Source: CAZMXS01 sp964570325 | Lineage (GTDB): Bacteria > Verrucomicrobiota > Kiritimatiellia > CAIQIC01 > CAZMXS01 | Length of the DNA: 64,000 nucleotides | Direction of reading: 5' to 3' | Assembly: GCA_964570325.1 (NCBI GenBank) | Contig: CAZMXS010000014.1 | Span: 8,108 to 72,107 of the forward strand | Part shown: one piece after another, positions 1 to 9,675 of the stretch | Layout: every line of letters begins with the position of its first letter | Numbering within the stretch: position 1 is the stretch's first letter | Translations under genes and position numbers: made by a program | Notes under the pieces: model-generated | Told to the model about the DNA's origin: nothing | Seen by the model: the letters and a program-made list of their open reading frames with translations, nothing else | The model's database searches: none

Positions 1-249
1 CACGGCCTCGCCATCCTTGACCAGCAGTTTGGCGATCCGGCCGCTGACCTCGGATTTAACTTCGGCTCGCTGCGCGGGAACAATCTCGCCGGACGCCGTG
101 ATGGTCTCCGCGATGTCGCGGCGCTCCGCCTTGGTAGTCTGGATCGGCTGTTCCTTCTGGTTTGCGCCCAACCCGCTCAAGGCCTTGATCCCCCAGCCGA
201 GCAATCCCAACACAATCAGAATGGCCGCCACATAAAGGACATATTTCAT
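1..249 (-). CDS. Periplasmic adaptor (HlyD/AcrA type), N-terminal part only
   Basis: This is the first 83 codons of a membrane fusion protein; the rest lies beyond the left edge. A single hydrophobic segment at about residues 3-22 (YVLYVAAILIVLGLLGW) anchors it in the inner membrane. It is followed by the beta-barrel/lipoyl entry typical of adaptors (TASGEIVPAQRAEVKSEVSG). The ATG overlaps the TGA of the upstream TolC-type gene (ATGA at 246-249), so the two are probably translationally coupled. The role inferred from family knowledge is to bridge an inner-membrane exporter and the outer-membrane factor. The exporter itself is not visible. Confidence 0.85.
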   Translation of the reverse strand, partial: MKYVLYVAAILIVLGLLGWGIKALSGLGANQKEQPIQTTKAERRDIAETITASGEIVPAQRAEVKSEVSGRIAKLLVKDGEAV

Positions 250-1739
250 GGCATGACTTCCTTCCATTCCAGCCCATGGCGCTCGAGCAGGCTGCCCTCG
301 AGCCGGCCGAGGTTGATCACGGCCGTGATTTGATCCACCCGCGCGCGCAGTTCGCGCAGGCGGGCGGATTCCAGTTCGTTCTGCGCGTCCAGCCGGTCGC
401 GCAGCGGGCTGGTCCCGGCGCGGTATTGCGCCTCCATTTTCTCAAACTGCTCTTCGCGCAGACGGCGCGTGATTTCCGCCGCGCTGACGCGTTCGGCGGC
501 GGCGGTCGCGGCCCGGCATGCGGCGCGAATCTGCAATTCCAGCTCCTGATCCACCTGGTCGAGCCGGATTTCCTCCTCGGCCAGGCCGTATTCCGCCTTG
601 CGCAGCCGCGCGCGCTCCTCGTGCAAACCCCATGGCGCGCTCAACTCCATTCCAATCCGCCACCGGTAACCGTCGCCACGGAGCGCCGCGTCGTAGGCGT
701 CGCCCACGTCGCCGTCTCGTCCGGCATAGCCGGCGCTGCCGGCCAGGTTCAGGGTCGGCCAGCGGTTGCGGCGGGCTACGGCAACGTCAAGCCGGCGCGA
801 TTGGATGGCCTCCAGTCGACTGAGGTATTCCGGCTGGTTCCGGCGCGCGCGTTCCAAGGCGATTTCCGGCGTCGGCACGGCGCCAATTTCCGTCGGCAGC
901 GGGCGGGCCGGCACCGGCGGAACGGGATTGGCGGGGAATGGACCCAGGTAGGCCAGCAGGCGGTCGGCCGCGTCGTCCACCGTCTGTTGGGCGGTGATGA
1001 TTCCCTCGCGGCGGGCGGCGGCGGCCGCCTCCGCCTGGATCACGTCCACCGGCGTGGCCAACCCGGCTGCCTGGCGCGCGCGCGTTTCCTGCACCAGCCG
1101 CAGGGCAATCTGAAGTGCGATTTCGACCACGCGCAGATCCTCGATGGCGTATTCCAGCTTCCAGTACGCCAGCTCCGTGTCGCGCGCCAGGTCGAGCGCG
1201 GCGGCCCGCAGATCCAGGTCGGCGCGCCGCACCGCGATCTCGCCCTGGCGGACAGGGGCCAGTGTGACCGTGGACCCGCCGCCCTTGAGCAGCGGTTGCC
1301 GGAACTCGACTCCCAGGCCGGCATTATAGGAGGGATTCAGCGTGGCAAACTCGGAATCGGTGTCGCTGCGATCCAGATCGGTGGACAGCCCCACGGTCGC
1401 GCCGGACGAAATCTTTTTGTTTACCCCGAGCGACCCGCTGTTGTTGCGCGAAATGGGTTGGTCCGAACCCTCGAGCTCGCTGGCGGCCTTGGAGGCGCGC
1501 GATTCGGAGGCATCGGCCGCGGCGTCCAGGCGCGCATCAAACGCCGCGTTAGCGATGATCAGGTCTTCCCGCGCCTGCCGGGGACCGTAACGGCGAACAG
1601 AAAGACCCAGGTTGTACTGCAAAGCCTGGTCCACGCAACTCGCAAGATCCAACGGCGCGGAGTTCGTGGCCGATTCGGCGCCGGCCGCCGCGCAGCCGGC
1701 CAGCCACAAAGCAACGCGGAGATGTCGCCACACTTTCAT
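246..1739 (-). CDS. TolC-family outer-membrane efflux protein
   Basis: About 497 residues. I chose the ATG at 1739 because it is followed directly by a signal peptide (MKVWRHLRVALWLAGCAAAG); an in-frame ATG at 1790 would add a polar stretch before it. The mature part has two outer-membrane efflux repeats rich in coiled-coil heptads, with motifs such as LDLASCVDQALQYN and GVEFRQPLLKGGG. Family role: a trimeric outer-membrane and periplasmic tunnel for a tripartite exporter. It overlaps the start of the adaptor gene by 4 bp, which supports one operon. The transported substrate cannot be told from the sequence. Confidence 0.9.
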   Translation of the reverse strand: MKVWRHLRVALWLAGCAAAGAESATNSAPLDLASCVDQALQYNLGLSVRRYGPRQAREDLIIANAAFDARLDAAADASESRASKAASELEGSDQPISRNNSGSLGVNKKISSGATVGLSTDLDRSDTDSEFATLNPSYNAGLGVEFRQPLLKGGGSTVTLAPVRQGEIAVRRADLDLRAAALDLARDTELAYWKLEYAIEDLRVVEIALQIALRLVQETRARQAAGLATPVDVIQAEAAAAARREGIITAQQTVDDAADRLLAYLGPFPANPVPPVPARPLPTEIGAVPTPEIALERARRNQPEYLSRLEAIQSRRLDVAVARRNRWPTLNLAGSAGYAGRDGDVGDAYDAALRGDGYRWRIGMELSAPWGLHEERARLRKAEYGLAEEEIRLDQVDQELELQIRAACRAATAAAERVSAAEITRRLREEQFEKMEAQYRAGTSPLRDRLDAQNELESARLRELRARVDQITAVINLGRLEGSLLERHGLEWKEVMP

Positions 1740-1918
1740 TAGAAAAGAGAGATCATACGCGCTTCGACGGATCACAGGCAAGAGCCGCAATGATCAAATG
1801 CGGGCCGCGCTTCAACCTTTTTCCTTCATTCCACGGGAGAACGACCCGCGCAATCAATCGGCGCCCCCGCCGGCACTTGCGCTTCCGTTACCCGCCGCGG
1901 GATGGAATTCGGGCGCGG

Positions 1919-2713
1919 TCAGCGCCGCCGGGCGCCCAGCCGCAACCGCGCCTGGTTGAAAAAGAAGCGCAGCGGATGCTCGCATTTCCCGTAAGGCTCA
2001 ATCTTGACGTAGAAATTGTTGAGGGCCTGCCGGACCGAACTCCAGGGCCGCTCGGGATCAAGGTCAGCCGGGATCAGAAATCCGCGCGCGGCAATGCGTT
2101 TCGCCTCGGACTTCAGCGGCAGCGGATCCGTCCCCGGCAGAATCCGGATGCCCTTGCGCGCGGCGTGCCGGAACTGCGGCGCCGGCCAGAAACCCGGGCG
2201 CCCGCTGATGTCCCCCAGGGCCACTTCCGCCCAATGGACATCGCGGATCACGCGGTCCACCAGCGCGCCGCGCCGGCCCAGCCATTTGCCCACGCCCCAC
2301 GGCAGCACCGGCAAAGCCCCGGCCGCCGCCGTCTGCCGCAGCAAATCCGCCAGCGGCGCGCCGTCCGAAAAAGTCTGCCGCGCCCCCAACGACAACACCT
2401 CCAGCCCCTCCGCGCTCGGGGTCTGACGCCCGGCGATCAACCCCACCCGGACGCCATCGGCCCGTTCGGCCCAAACGGCGACCGGCTCCGCCGTCGGGCG
2501 GATTTTCCAATGATTGGAAAACTCGGCTCCCGATTTTTCCAATGATTGGAAAAAATCATAGCCGGCCGACTCCGTCAGCAACAAGAGCCCCGGCGCCGGC
2601 CCTTCCAACCGGAAAAAGCGGCCCGCCGCGGCAAAGTGGCGGACGGCGCTATCCAGCACTCGGCCGGGGTCGAAGCACGCATATATATGCACATGTCCGT
2701 CAGCCAGGATCAT
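1919..2713 (-). CDS. PHP/amidohydrolase-like protein of unknown function
   Basis: 264 residues with no signal peptide. The start (MILADGHVHIYACFD) carries a DGHVHIY motif like the first metal-binding strand of PHP or amidohydrolase folds. Later segments VLPWGVGKWLG and RILPGTDPLPL sit where other metal ligands are often found. Function is unknown; hydrolysis of a phosphoester or amide is possible from the fold only. The gene lies 39 bp downstream of the GT4 glycosyltransferase on the same strand, so the two probably form an operon with a role in surface sugar metabolism. Fold assignment is moderate, function is low. Confidence 0.7.
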   Translation of the reverse strand: MILADGHVHIYACFDPGRVLDSAVRHFAAAGRFFRLEGPAPGLLLLTESAGYDFFQSLEKSGAEFSNHWKIRPTAEPVAVWAERADGVRVGLIAGRQTPSAEGLEVLSLGARQTFSDGAPLADLLRQTAAAGALPVLPWGVGKWLGRRGALVDRVIRDVHWAEVALGDISGRPGFWPAPQFRHAARKGIRILPGTDPLPLKSEAKRIAARGFLIPADLDPERPWSSVRQALNNFYVKIEPYGKCEHPLRFFFNQARLRLGARRR

Positions 2714-2752
2714 GGGAAGGTGGAATGATGAAAGGCAAAGCTGCCGCCCGAT

Positions 2753-3937
2753 TCATGGTTTCAAATGGCGCTCCACATAATCGTAAATCTCGTTAAGCCG
2801 GGCTTCATACGCGGCGCGGCTGTATTTGACTTGTACCAGATTCCTGGCATTGCGCGCCAGTTGTTCGCACAGGTCGGGATCGCCCGCCAGCCGCAGCAAT
2901 CCCTCGGCCAGCGCGTCCGGATCAGGCCGGACCAGCAGCGCCGTCACGGGGGTCAGCACCTGCGTGTGCGTCGGCAGGTCGGTGGCGAGCACGGGCCGGC
3001 CGGAATCGAGGTAGGAGTAGATTTTCATCGGCGTGTTCTCGCCCAGCACGCGCGGTGAAACCAGCGCATCGGCCGTCCGGAATAGCGCCGCCATCCGGCT
3101 GATCGGCCGCGGCCCCGCAAATAAAACGCGTGCGGCCAGCCCTTTTTCCGCGGCGAGCCGCCGGTATTGGGCCACATGCGCGTCCGAACCGCCGACGACG
3201 ATCAGGCGCAGGGCGTCGTTTCGTCTGACCGCGCGCGCAAACGCGTCCAGGAGCAGGTTGATTCCCTGGTAGGGCTCCAGGTTGCCGATATACATGAACC
3301 GGAAAACCGCCGGGTCGGGGTCTGGCGGCAGTTCGGGGTCCGGCGTGTCGTCCTGCCCCTCGAGCAGCGAAATATCCGTCAGGATGCCCACCCAGGCGGC
3401 GCCGTGCCGTTCGGCTGCGCGCGCAAGCGCCGCGCACATCGGCACCACCGCCAGCGCATGCCGGATGGCCAGCCCTTCGCACCAGCGAAAGAAGGGGCCC
3501 AGCGGTTTCAGCCAGGGCTTTTTCTCCACCAGTTGCCCCGACAGCAGGGAATCCATGTCGTAGATGTAGGGGATGCGCAACACCGCCCGGAAAATCAACG
3601 CCATGAAGGCTGATTCCTCGACCGCATGAATCACGTCCGGCCGCCGCCGAATAATCAGCGCCAGCGCCATGAAAAAAAGGAACACATCGCAGATCAGTTT
3701 CTTCCACGAAAAGCCCGGCATCACGCCGTGCACGAAGCGGGGCGGCCGGATGCGGTGGGTGGAGACGCCTTCATAAAGCCGGTTTTCACCCTCGTGAAAC
3801 GTGGCCAGGTCAATGCGCAGGCCGCGCCGGCTCAAACCGCGCAACAACAGGTCCACGGCGATCGGCGTGCCCCGCTCCTGGTAAAAAGGATGCGGCGCAA
3901 GCAAAAGCACGCGCAAGGGTTGTGGCTTCTCCGGCAT
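2753..3937 (-). CDS. Glycosyltransferase family 4 (GT-B fold)
   Basis: About 394 residues from the ATG at 3937. The open frame continues further upstream, but that extension is arginine/proline-rich low-complexity sequence and unlikely to be translated. The N-terminal Rossmann domain begins LRVLLLAPHPFYQERGTP, a common opening for GT4 enzymes that act in exopolysaccharide synthesis. The C-terminal donor domain has FMYIGNLEPYQGINLLLDA and SPRVLGENTPMKIYSYLDSG, where the GENTPMKIYSYL segment corresponds to the nucleotide-sugar EX7E region. The PHP-like gene follows by 39 bp. It shares a divergent intergenic region with the methyltransferase gene. Donor and acceptor sugars are unknown. Confidence 0.88.
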   Translation of the reverse strand: MPEKPQPLRVLLLAPHPFYQERGTPIAVDLLLRGLSRRGLRIDLATFHEGENRLYEGVSTHRIRPPRFVHGVMPGFSWKKLICDVFLFFMALALIIRRRPDVIHAVEESAFMALIFRAVLRIPYIYDMDSLLSGQLVEKKPWLKPLGPFFRWCEGLAIRHALAVVPMCAALARAAERHGAAWVGILTDISLLEGQDDTPDPELPPDPDPAVFRFMYIGNLEPYQGINLLLDAFARAVRRNDALRLIVVGGSDAHVAQYRRLAAEKGLAARVLFAGPRPISRMAALFRTADALVSPRVLGENTPMKIYSYLDSGRPVLATDLPTHTQVLTPVTALLVRPDPDALAEGLLRLAGDPDLCEQLARNARNLVQVKYSRAAYEARLNEIYDYVERHLKP

Positions 3938-4029
3938 TTGCCGCTTTTTAACAGAAAGCGGCGCGGATAACAAAGCGCATCTATCTTCGTTGCCTTCGTT
4001 TCCGTCCGCCTTACAATAGGTGTTCGTTG

Positions 4030-4776
4030 ATGCGCATGAAAAACTCCGTGACCAACATTTCCTTTCCCGAGACCGCCGATATTGAAACCTCATCCGACGG
4101 CTATGCCGCGCGCTTCGCCGGACCGGTTGGCGAGTGGATGCTGGGCATTCAACTGGCGGTGGTGCGGGACTGGCTGCGCGCGGTCGGGGCCGTGACGGTG
4201 TTGGACGTCGGCGGCGGGCATGGGCAACTGGCGCGGCCGTTGGCCGACGCCGGTTTTCAGGTGACGGTGCTGGGCAGCGATGCGGTTTGCCGCAAACGCA
4301 TCGAAGCATCCGTGGCGGATGGCCGGGTGGGGTTTGCGGTAGGCAACGTCCTCAACCTGCCGTTCCCGCCGCGCGCGTTTGACGCCGTGGTGTCGGTGCG
4401 GTTGCTGCCGCATTGCGAGCGCTGGCCGGAACTGATCCGTGATTTCTGCCGGGTCGCCCAGCGGGTCGTGATCGTGGACTACCCGACGCCACAAAGTTTG
4501 AATGGACTGGCGCCGATATTTTTCGGCCTGAAAAAGCGGATGGAAGGCAACACGCGCGGCTGGCGGGATTTCCGGCATACGGAAGTCGCGGCGGAGTTTG
4601 GGAAGCACGGCTGGCGGCCGACCGCGCGGACCGGCCAGTTTTTCCTGCCGATGGCGTTGCACCGCGGGCTGCGCTGCCGGCCGGTGTCGGCGGGCGCGGA
4701 AACCATTTTTCGCCGGTTGGGCCTGACCCGCAAATGGGGCTCGCCGGTGCTGGCGCGGATGGAGCGGGATATTTGA
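4030..4776 (+). CDS. Class I SAM-dependent methyltransferase
   Basis: About 248 residues. The ATG at 4030 has an AGG nine bases upstream; another ATG at 4036 is possible. The SAM-binding glycine motif VLDVGGGHGQLARPL is followed by motif II/III-like segments (VGNVLNLPFPPRAFDAVVS) and the usual post-I acidic strand. It belongs to the Methyltransf_11-type fold, which often methylates small molecules or sugar-lipid intermediates. It is followed 85 bp later by an asparagine synthetase and lies between polysaccharide genes, so a sugar or lipid-linked acceptor is a reasonable inference. The exact substrate is unknown. Confidence 0.82.
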   Translation: MRMKNSVTNISFPETADIETSSDGYAARFAGPVGEWMLGIQLAVVRDWLRAVGAVTVLDVGGGHGQLARPLADAGFQVTVLGSDAVCRKRIEASVADGRVGFAVGNVLNLPFPPRAFDAVVSVRLLPHCERWPELIRDFCRVAQRVVIVDYPTPQSLNGLAPIFFGLKKRMEGNTRGWRDFRHTEVAAEFGKHGWRPTARTGQFFLPMALHRGLRCRPVSAGAETIFRRLGLTRKWGSPVLARMERDI

Positions 4777-4861
4777 ACCGCCGAAAACGAAAACCAACCC
4801 GGTAACGACGCCTTTCTTTTTTGGGTCCGCTTCGTTACCTTCTGTTGACAACGGTGTTCCC

Positions 4862-6733
4862 ATGTGCGGCATTTGCGGATTTAACTGGAAAGACGAGCCC
4901 CTGGCCCGGCGGATGGCGGAAACCATCGCGCACCGCGGGCCGGATCAGGAGGGTTTTTTTTGCTCCGACGAGTGGACGTTGGGCCACCGCCGGTTGAGTA
5001 TTATTGATCTCACCGAGCACGGCCGCCAGCCGCTGGCCAACGAGACGGGCACGGTCCAGGTGGTCTTCAACGGCGAGATTTTTAACTTCGCGGAAATCCG
5101 CGAGGATCTCATCCGGAAAGGGCATCGCTTCGTCGGCCATGCGGACACCGAGGTCATCGTCCACGGTTACGAGGAATACGGCATGGACGTGGTCCAGAAG
5201 TTCCGCGGCATGTTCGCGTTCGCGCTGCTGGACCGCGAAACGAACACGCTGCATTTGGTGCGCGACCGGCTCGGCATCAAGCCCCTCTACTACTGGACCG
5301 ACGGCCGGCAGTTCGCGTTCGCCTCGGAGATCAAGGCGCTGCTGCGGCATCCGGGGGTGCCGCGCGAACTCAACCGGCCCGCGCTGTTCGCCTATCTTGG
5401 TTTCGAGTTTGTCCCGGCGCCGGACACGATGTTTCGGGGCATCCGCAAACTTCCGGCGGGCCACCGTCTGCAATGGCAGAATGGCCGGATGGAGGTCGCG
5501 CCGTATTGGGATCTGGATTTTTCCAAGACGATCGAACCGCAGACGACGGAGCGGGAGGTGATCGAGCGCATCCGCGAGCTGCTGGAGGTGGCGGTTGCCT
5601 ACCGGCTGATCAGCGACGTGCCGTTGGGCGCGTTTTTGTCTGGTGGGTTGGACTCCAGCGCGATCGTCGCAATGATGCGCCGGCACATTAACGGGCCGCT
5701 GCGCACATATTCGATCGGCTACCCGGACAAGACCTTCAGCGAGCTGGACTATGCGCAAATCATCGCCGACGCCTTCGGCACCGAACATCATGTCCTGATG
5801 ATCGAGGGCCTGACCGAGGAGTTGATCGAGAAATCCATCTGGCACCTCGACGAACCGATGACGGACCTGTCCTCCATCCCGTTGATGCTGATCTGCCGGG
5901 AGGCGCGCCAGACGGTGACGGTCTGCCTCAGCGGCGAGGGGGGGGACGAAGTGTTCTGCGGCTACGACCGGTTCAAGGCGGCCCGGCTGGACCGGTGGTA
6001 TCGCCTGCTCACCCCGCGCGTCCTGCGCGAAGACGTCATCGCGCCGCTGGTTTCGCGGCTCAAGGACCGGCCGCAGAAAAAAGGCGCGGTTAATTTTCTC
6101 AAGCGCTTCATCGAGGGCTCCATCCTGCCGCCCGAGGGGCGGCATCTGCGCTGGCAGTATTTCTGCCCGCGCGCACTGTACGACGCGCTGTTCATCCCCG
6201 CCTTTCGCGACGCGGCGCCGTTTGACCCGTTCGCGCGGGTGCGGCAGTACGACGCTCGCTGCCGCGCCGGCGACCCCGTCAACCGCGAGTTGTATCTCGA
6301 CACCCGCTATGAAATGGCCGACAGCGTGCTGATGAAGGCCGACAAGATGAGCATGGCCCACTCGCTCGAAATTCGCGTGCCGCTGCTGGACCACCACCTG
6401 GTCGAATATATGGCGACCATCCCCGGCAACTGGAAGTTGAAAGGCATGCAAACCAAGGCCATCTTCCGCAAGGCGCTGGAGGGAATTCTGCCGCGGAAGA
6501 TCATTTACCGCGGGAAACAAGGTTACAGCCTGCCGGTCAAGCACCTCCTGCGCGGGCAGCTCAAGGATTACATGACGCGCCTGCTGAATGAATCGCCCGT
6601 GATTCGCGAGAACATGGACATGGCCTGCGTCAACCGGCTCATCCAGGAGCACCAGGCGATGACCCATAACCACAATCACGTTCTTTGGGGCCTGATGAAC
6701 ACGGCCATCTGGCATAACCAATTCTTCTCATAG
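4862..6733 (+). CDS. asnB: Asparagine synthase (glutamine-hydrolysing)
   Basis: 623 residues, the usual length for AsnB. Cys2 directly after the initiator methionine (MCGICGF) is the nucleophile of the N-terminal class II glutamine amidotransferase domain, which also shows RRLSIIDL and FNGEIFN. The C-terminal synthetase domain carries the ATP pyrophosphatase loop SGGLDSS at residues 260-266. It transfers glutamine-derived ammonia to an adenylylated carboxylate, normally aspartate. Members inside polysaccharide loci often amidate sugar acids instead, and the neighbouring glycosyltransferase, methyltransferase and epimerase make that possible here. All expected catalytic features appear intact. 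Confidence 0.93.
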   Translation: MCGICGFNWKDEPLARRMAETIAHRGPDQEGFFCSDEWTLGHRRLSIIDLTEHGRQPLANETGTVQVVFNGEIFNFAEIREDLIRKGHRFVGHADTEVIVHGYEEYGMDVVQKFRGMFAFALLDRETNTLHLVRDRLGIKPLYYWTDGRQFAFASEIKALLRHPGVPRELNRPALFAYLGFEFVPAPDTMFRGIRKLPAGHRLQWQNGRMEVAPYWDLDFSKTIEPQTTEREVIERIRELLEVAVAYRLISDVPLGAFLSGGLDSSAIVAMMRRHINGPLRTYSIGYPDKTFSELDYAQIIADAFGTEHHVLMIEGLTEELIEKSIWHLDEPMTDLSSIPLMLICREARQTVTVCLSGEGGDEVFCGYDRFKAARLDRWYRLLTPRVLREDVIAPLVSRLKDRPQKKGAVNFLKRFIEGSILPPEGRHLRWQYFCPRALYDALFIPAFRDAAPFDPFARVRQYDARCRAGDPVNRELYLDTRYEMADSVLMKADKMSMAHSLEIRVPLLDHHLVEYMATIPGNWKLKGMQTKAIFRKALEGILPRKIIYRGKQGYSLPVKHLLRGQLKDYMTRLLNESPVIRENMDMACVNRLIQEHQAMTHNHNHVLWGLMNTAIWHNQFFS

Positions 6734-6985
6734 CGGTTGTTTTTTGTTTCTGGCGCGGCGGCCGCCGGGAACTGTTGCCGGCGTGCTTTCCGGAACGGGC
6801 GCAATGACCGGTCGGCGCTATTCTCCTGTTGAAGCGACGGGTTCAGGGCAGGGCGAACCTTGCCCGGCGAGCCGCGAGGCGGTCGCCGGCCTGGCGCAAC
6901 GATCCCGCCCGACAGCCGGGCTTGACCTTCCGGAAGCGGCTGTCCATATTCGGCTGGCACGCGATAAACAAGACGGGAGCGGCGA

Positions 6986-7969
6986 ATGAAGATTTTGGTT
7001 ACGGGCGGCACGGGCTTCACCGGGAAGGCGCTGGTCCGGCGGCTGCTGGACAACAAGCATCAGGTCGTGGCCCTCGATTACAAGGAGGGGCTGAAAACCC
7101 AGGAGCTGCGCGACTGGGGCGCGGAAGTGGTGATCGGCTCAGTTACTGACCGCGATGTCGTGGCCCGCAGCATGGCGGGCGTCGAGTTCGTCTTCCATCT
7201 GGCGGCGGCATTCCGCGAGATAAACGTGGCCAACGATTTCTATTGGAATGTTAATGTCCAGGGCACGCGCAATGTCCTGGCGGCGGCATTCGATCAAAAG
7301 GTGCGGAAATTTGTCTACTGCAGCACCTGCGGCGTCCACGGCAACATAGATCACCCGCCCGCCGGCGAAGATGCCCCGATCCAGCCGGCGGACTACTACC
7401 AGCGGACCAAGTACGAGGCGGAGCCCGTGGTCGGCGAGTATTTCCAGAAGGGCCTGAAAACCGTCATCCTGCGCCCGGCCGCCATCTATGGGCCGGGCGA
7501 CCCCGAGCGCTTCTTCCTGATTTTCAAGCGCGTCGCCCGCGGCCGGTTCCCCATGTTCGGCAATGGGCGGACGCTTTACCATCCGCTGTATATTGACAAC
7601 CTGGTGGACGCTTTTATGTTGACCATGGCGGAAGGCAAGGGCGACGGGCAGGCCTACCTGATCGCTGACGAAGAATACGTGGAGATCGAAGAACTCGTGA
7701 AGCGCGTCGCCAAAGCCCTGGGCGTCCAGGTCGCAATCCCGCACTATCCGGTCTGGCCGGTGGTGATCGCAGGGCATATCTGCGAGAAGGTGTGCCAGCC
7801 GTTCAAGATCACTCCGCCAATTTTCCCGCGCCGCGTGGATTGGTACCGGCAGAACCGCGCGTTCAAGATTGAGAAGGCCAGGCGCGAACTGGGCTACCAG
7901 CCGCGCGTCGGCCTCGACGCGGGGTTGAAAGCGACGGCGGATTGGTACCGGCAGGAAGGCTATTTATAG
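6986..7969 (+). CDS. NAD-dependent epimerase/dehydratase (extended SDR)
   Basis: 327 residues, typical of the extended short-chain dehydrogenase family. The N-terminal Rossmann motif is VTGGTGFTGKALVRRLL (TGxxGxxG). The catalytic YxxxK is in YYQRTKYEAE, preceded by the active-site strand FVYCSTCGVHG. These enzymes interconvert nucleotide sugars or act on isoprenoid/steroid-like alcohols. The C-terminal part (PVWPVVIAGHICEKVCQPF) is reminiscent of members outside the nucleotide-sugar class, so the substrate is open. It stands 252 bp after asnB on the same strand and may close the glycan gene group. Confidence 0.87.
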   Translation: MKILVTGGTGFTGKALVRRLLDNKHQVVALDYKEGLKTQELRDWGAEVVIGSVTDRDVVARSMAGVEFVFHLAAAFREINVANDFYWNVNVQGTRNVLAAAFDQKVRKFVYCSTCGVHGNIDHPPAGEDAPIQPADYYQRTKYEAEPVVGEYFQKGLKTVILRPAAIYGPGDPERFFLIFKRVARGRFPMFGNGRTLYHPLYIDNLVDAFMLTMAEGKGDGQAYLIADEEYVEIEELVKRVAKALGVQVAIPHYPVWPVVIAGHICEKVCQPFKITPPIFPRRVDWYRQNRAFKIEKARRELGYQPRVGLDAGLKATADWYRQEGYL

Positions 7970-8136
7970 GCAGCCCACTCAGGAGAAAATCGTCACGCCA
8001 GACACAACCGACACGAAAAGCGAAAGGCGCGGCAAACTAATACATTTTGACCATTGTTATGGCCGCTTCCATTTTGCGTGTTTGGAGCGGGTCGCAGTTA
8101 TTTTCATATAACCTTGGATTAAGATAAGGAGAAATC

Positions 8137-8646
8137 ATGAGTCATGTATTCAAGCCGGTTCGGCCCGATACGCTCAAGGACAACCCGTTCCAACTAATCG
8201 GCGGCGACTGGATGCTGGTCACCGCCGGCACCAAGGCCAATTACAATATGATGACCGCCAGTTGGGGCGGCCTCGGCGTGCTCTGGGACAAAAACATCGC
8301 CATCTGCTTTGTCCGACCCACACGCCACACATACGGGTTCATGGAGAATAATTCGCACTTCACGCTCACCTTCTTCGACGAAGAGTTTCGCGACAAGCTG
8401 GCCTTCTGCGGCGCCCACTCCGGCAAAGACACCGACAAAACGGCCAAGACCGGCCTGACCCCGGTTGAAGGCCCCGCCGGCACGGTCTTCTTCGAACAGG
8501 CCCGCCTCGTGCTCGTCTGCAAGAAGATCTACTTCCAGGACCTCATCCCGCAGCACTTCCTGGACCCCGCCATCCGCGAGTTCTACGGCTCCAGCGATTT
8601 CCACCGGATGTACGTCGGCGAGATCGTCGAAGCGCTGGCGAAGTGA
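8137..8646 (+). CDS. Flavin reductase-like FMN-binding protein
   Basis: 169 residues. A clear Shine-Dalgarno (AAGGAG) lies about 6 bases before the ATG at 8137. The sequence fits the flavin reductase/FMN-binding split-barrel family: WMLVTAGTKANYNMMTASWGG at the start and FVRPTRHTYGFMEN in the FMN-binding region. Proteins of this subtype, common in anaerobes, bind FMN and are thought to act in NAD(P)H-dependent electron transfer. The gene appears monocistronic, with a 167-bp A/T-richer upstream gap and a convergent neighbour downstream. Confidence 0.88.
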   Translation: MSHVFKPVRPDTLKDNPFQLIGGDWMLVTAGTKANYNMMTASWGGLGVLWDKNIAICFVRPTRHTYGFMENNSHFTLTFFDEEFRDKLAFCGAHSGKDTDKTAKTGLTPVEGPAGTVFFEQARLVLVCKKIYFQDLIPQHFLDPAIREFYGSSDFHRMYVGEIVEALAK

Positions 8647-8940
8647 GGGGGGAGAGTGGCCCGCGGCATACTGTTCCATGTGTCCTTGGCCGGTGTACTG
8701 ACTGGTCGCTGACGCTTGATCGCGGCGACGTTCGCTGTGTGCTCACCGCGCGTACTGCGCCTCTTTTCCCAAAGACCAACGCGATCGTGATTATCCTTGA
8801 TATGGTGCCGACGGTAAGCGTCGGATATCTCCCAGTAGTGGCGGTTCACTCGATTCGTGTCCCCCAGCGTCATCTGGACGGAATTGGCGCCGGGCAGCAC
8901 CCGCACACTACAGGACCGGCTGCGCCAACAAATTGTGGCG
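8647..8940. other. Intergenic gap between convergent genes, no feature seen
   Basis: About 294 bases between the flavin reductase stop and the histidine phosphatase stop. I saw no credible coding sequence, RNA gene or strong hairpin followed by a T run. Confidence 0.5.
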
Positions 8941-9675
8941 CTATTCTCCGAGGGCGTTCTCCGACTGGCCCCAGTCGTTGCTCGGCACGGATTCGTACGG
9001 CGGCGCAAACACTTGCTTTTGCATTGTGAAATGGGTGGGTGTGGTCGAGTTCGGGTTGCCGTAATCAACTATCCAGAAGTAATCGTAATTATTGTCTGGC
9101 CATGTGGCCGGCACATCCGGCAATGCGTCAAGGTTAAGCAACTGGCGCAGGGTCACCCGTTCCCCCGGAAACTCCGCCTCCAGTTTGGCCATCGCGATAT
9201 GGTCATGTTCCCAAACCATCACCACGGTCTTGCCGTTCCAACACGGATCCGTGAGCACGGCCGCTGCCGCCTGCCGGGTGCGGGCATTTAGCTGGATCAG
9301 CTCCACGCTCTTCGCCTGACCGGGCGATACGGAGTAAAGCTGCAGCGGCAGGGCCCAACTCTCCGCCGCCGGGCTGACCAGTTCGAGCGTGTGCAAGGTT
9401 ATGGCAAAAATGCCGTCCGGTCCGGTTCCGGCGGGGAACAAGGTATTGGTTGCCCCCTGGCCCAGATAGTTTGCCTGCAAGGCCAGCGCGCGCTGCCGGC
9501 CGATCGGGCTGAGCCGGTAGTCGTCCTGTTTCTCGCCATGACGCAGAATAATGATTCGCCGCGGCACTGCGTCAACGGTCGGCGCAAGAGCCAGACCGAA
9601 TAAAAGCATACCCAGCAGAATCGCCAGCAACCGTTCCGGGGCGCCCGACGCGCCGCTTCTCAGGGATGTGTTCAC
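8941..9675 (-). CDS. Secreted histidine phosphatase superfamily protein
   Basis: About 244 residues. I chose a GTG start at 9675 because an AAGGAG Shine-Dalgarno (about 9682-9687) sits six bases upstream; an ATG at 9711 in the same frame has no such site. A signal peptide follows (LLAILLGMLLFGLALAPTVDA). The phosphatase motif is IIILRHGEK, with the RHG histidine as likely phospho-acceptor, and a second histidine region is VVMVWEHDHIA. The fold is therefore the phosphoglycerate-mutase/histidine-phosphatase type, exported to the periplasm or outside. Substrate unknown. It is convergent with the flavin reductase gene. Confidence 0.8.
   Translation of the reverse strand: MNTSLRSGASGAPERLLAILLGMLLFGLALAPTVDAVPRRIIILRHGEKQDDYRLSPIGRQRALALQANYLGQGATNTLFPAGTGPDGIFAITLHTLELVSPAAESWALPLQLYSVSPGQAKSVELIQLNARTRQAAAAVLTDPCWNGKTVVMVWEHDHIAMAKLEAEFPGERVTLRQLLNLDALPDVPATWPDNNYDYFWIVDYGNPNSTTPTHFTMQKQVFAPPYESVPSNDWGQSENALGE

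Noticed and set aside
276..1742. 488-codon plus-strand frame opposite the TolC-type gene
   Set aside because: Antisense to a gene with signal peptide and TolC repeats; arginine/glycine-rich.
4835..6721. 628-codon minus-strand frame opposite asnB
   Set aside because: Histidine/arginine-rich mirror of asnB with no domain.
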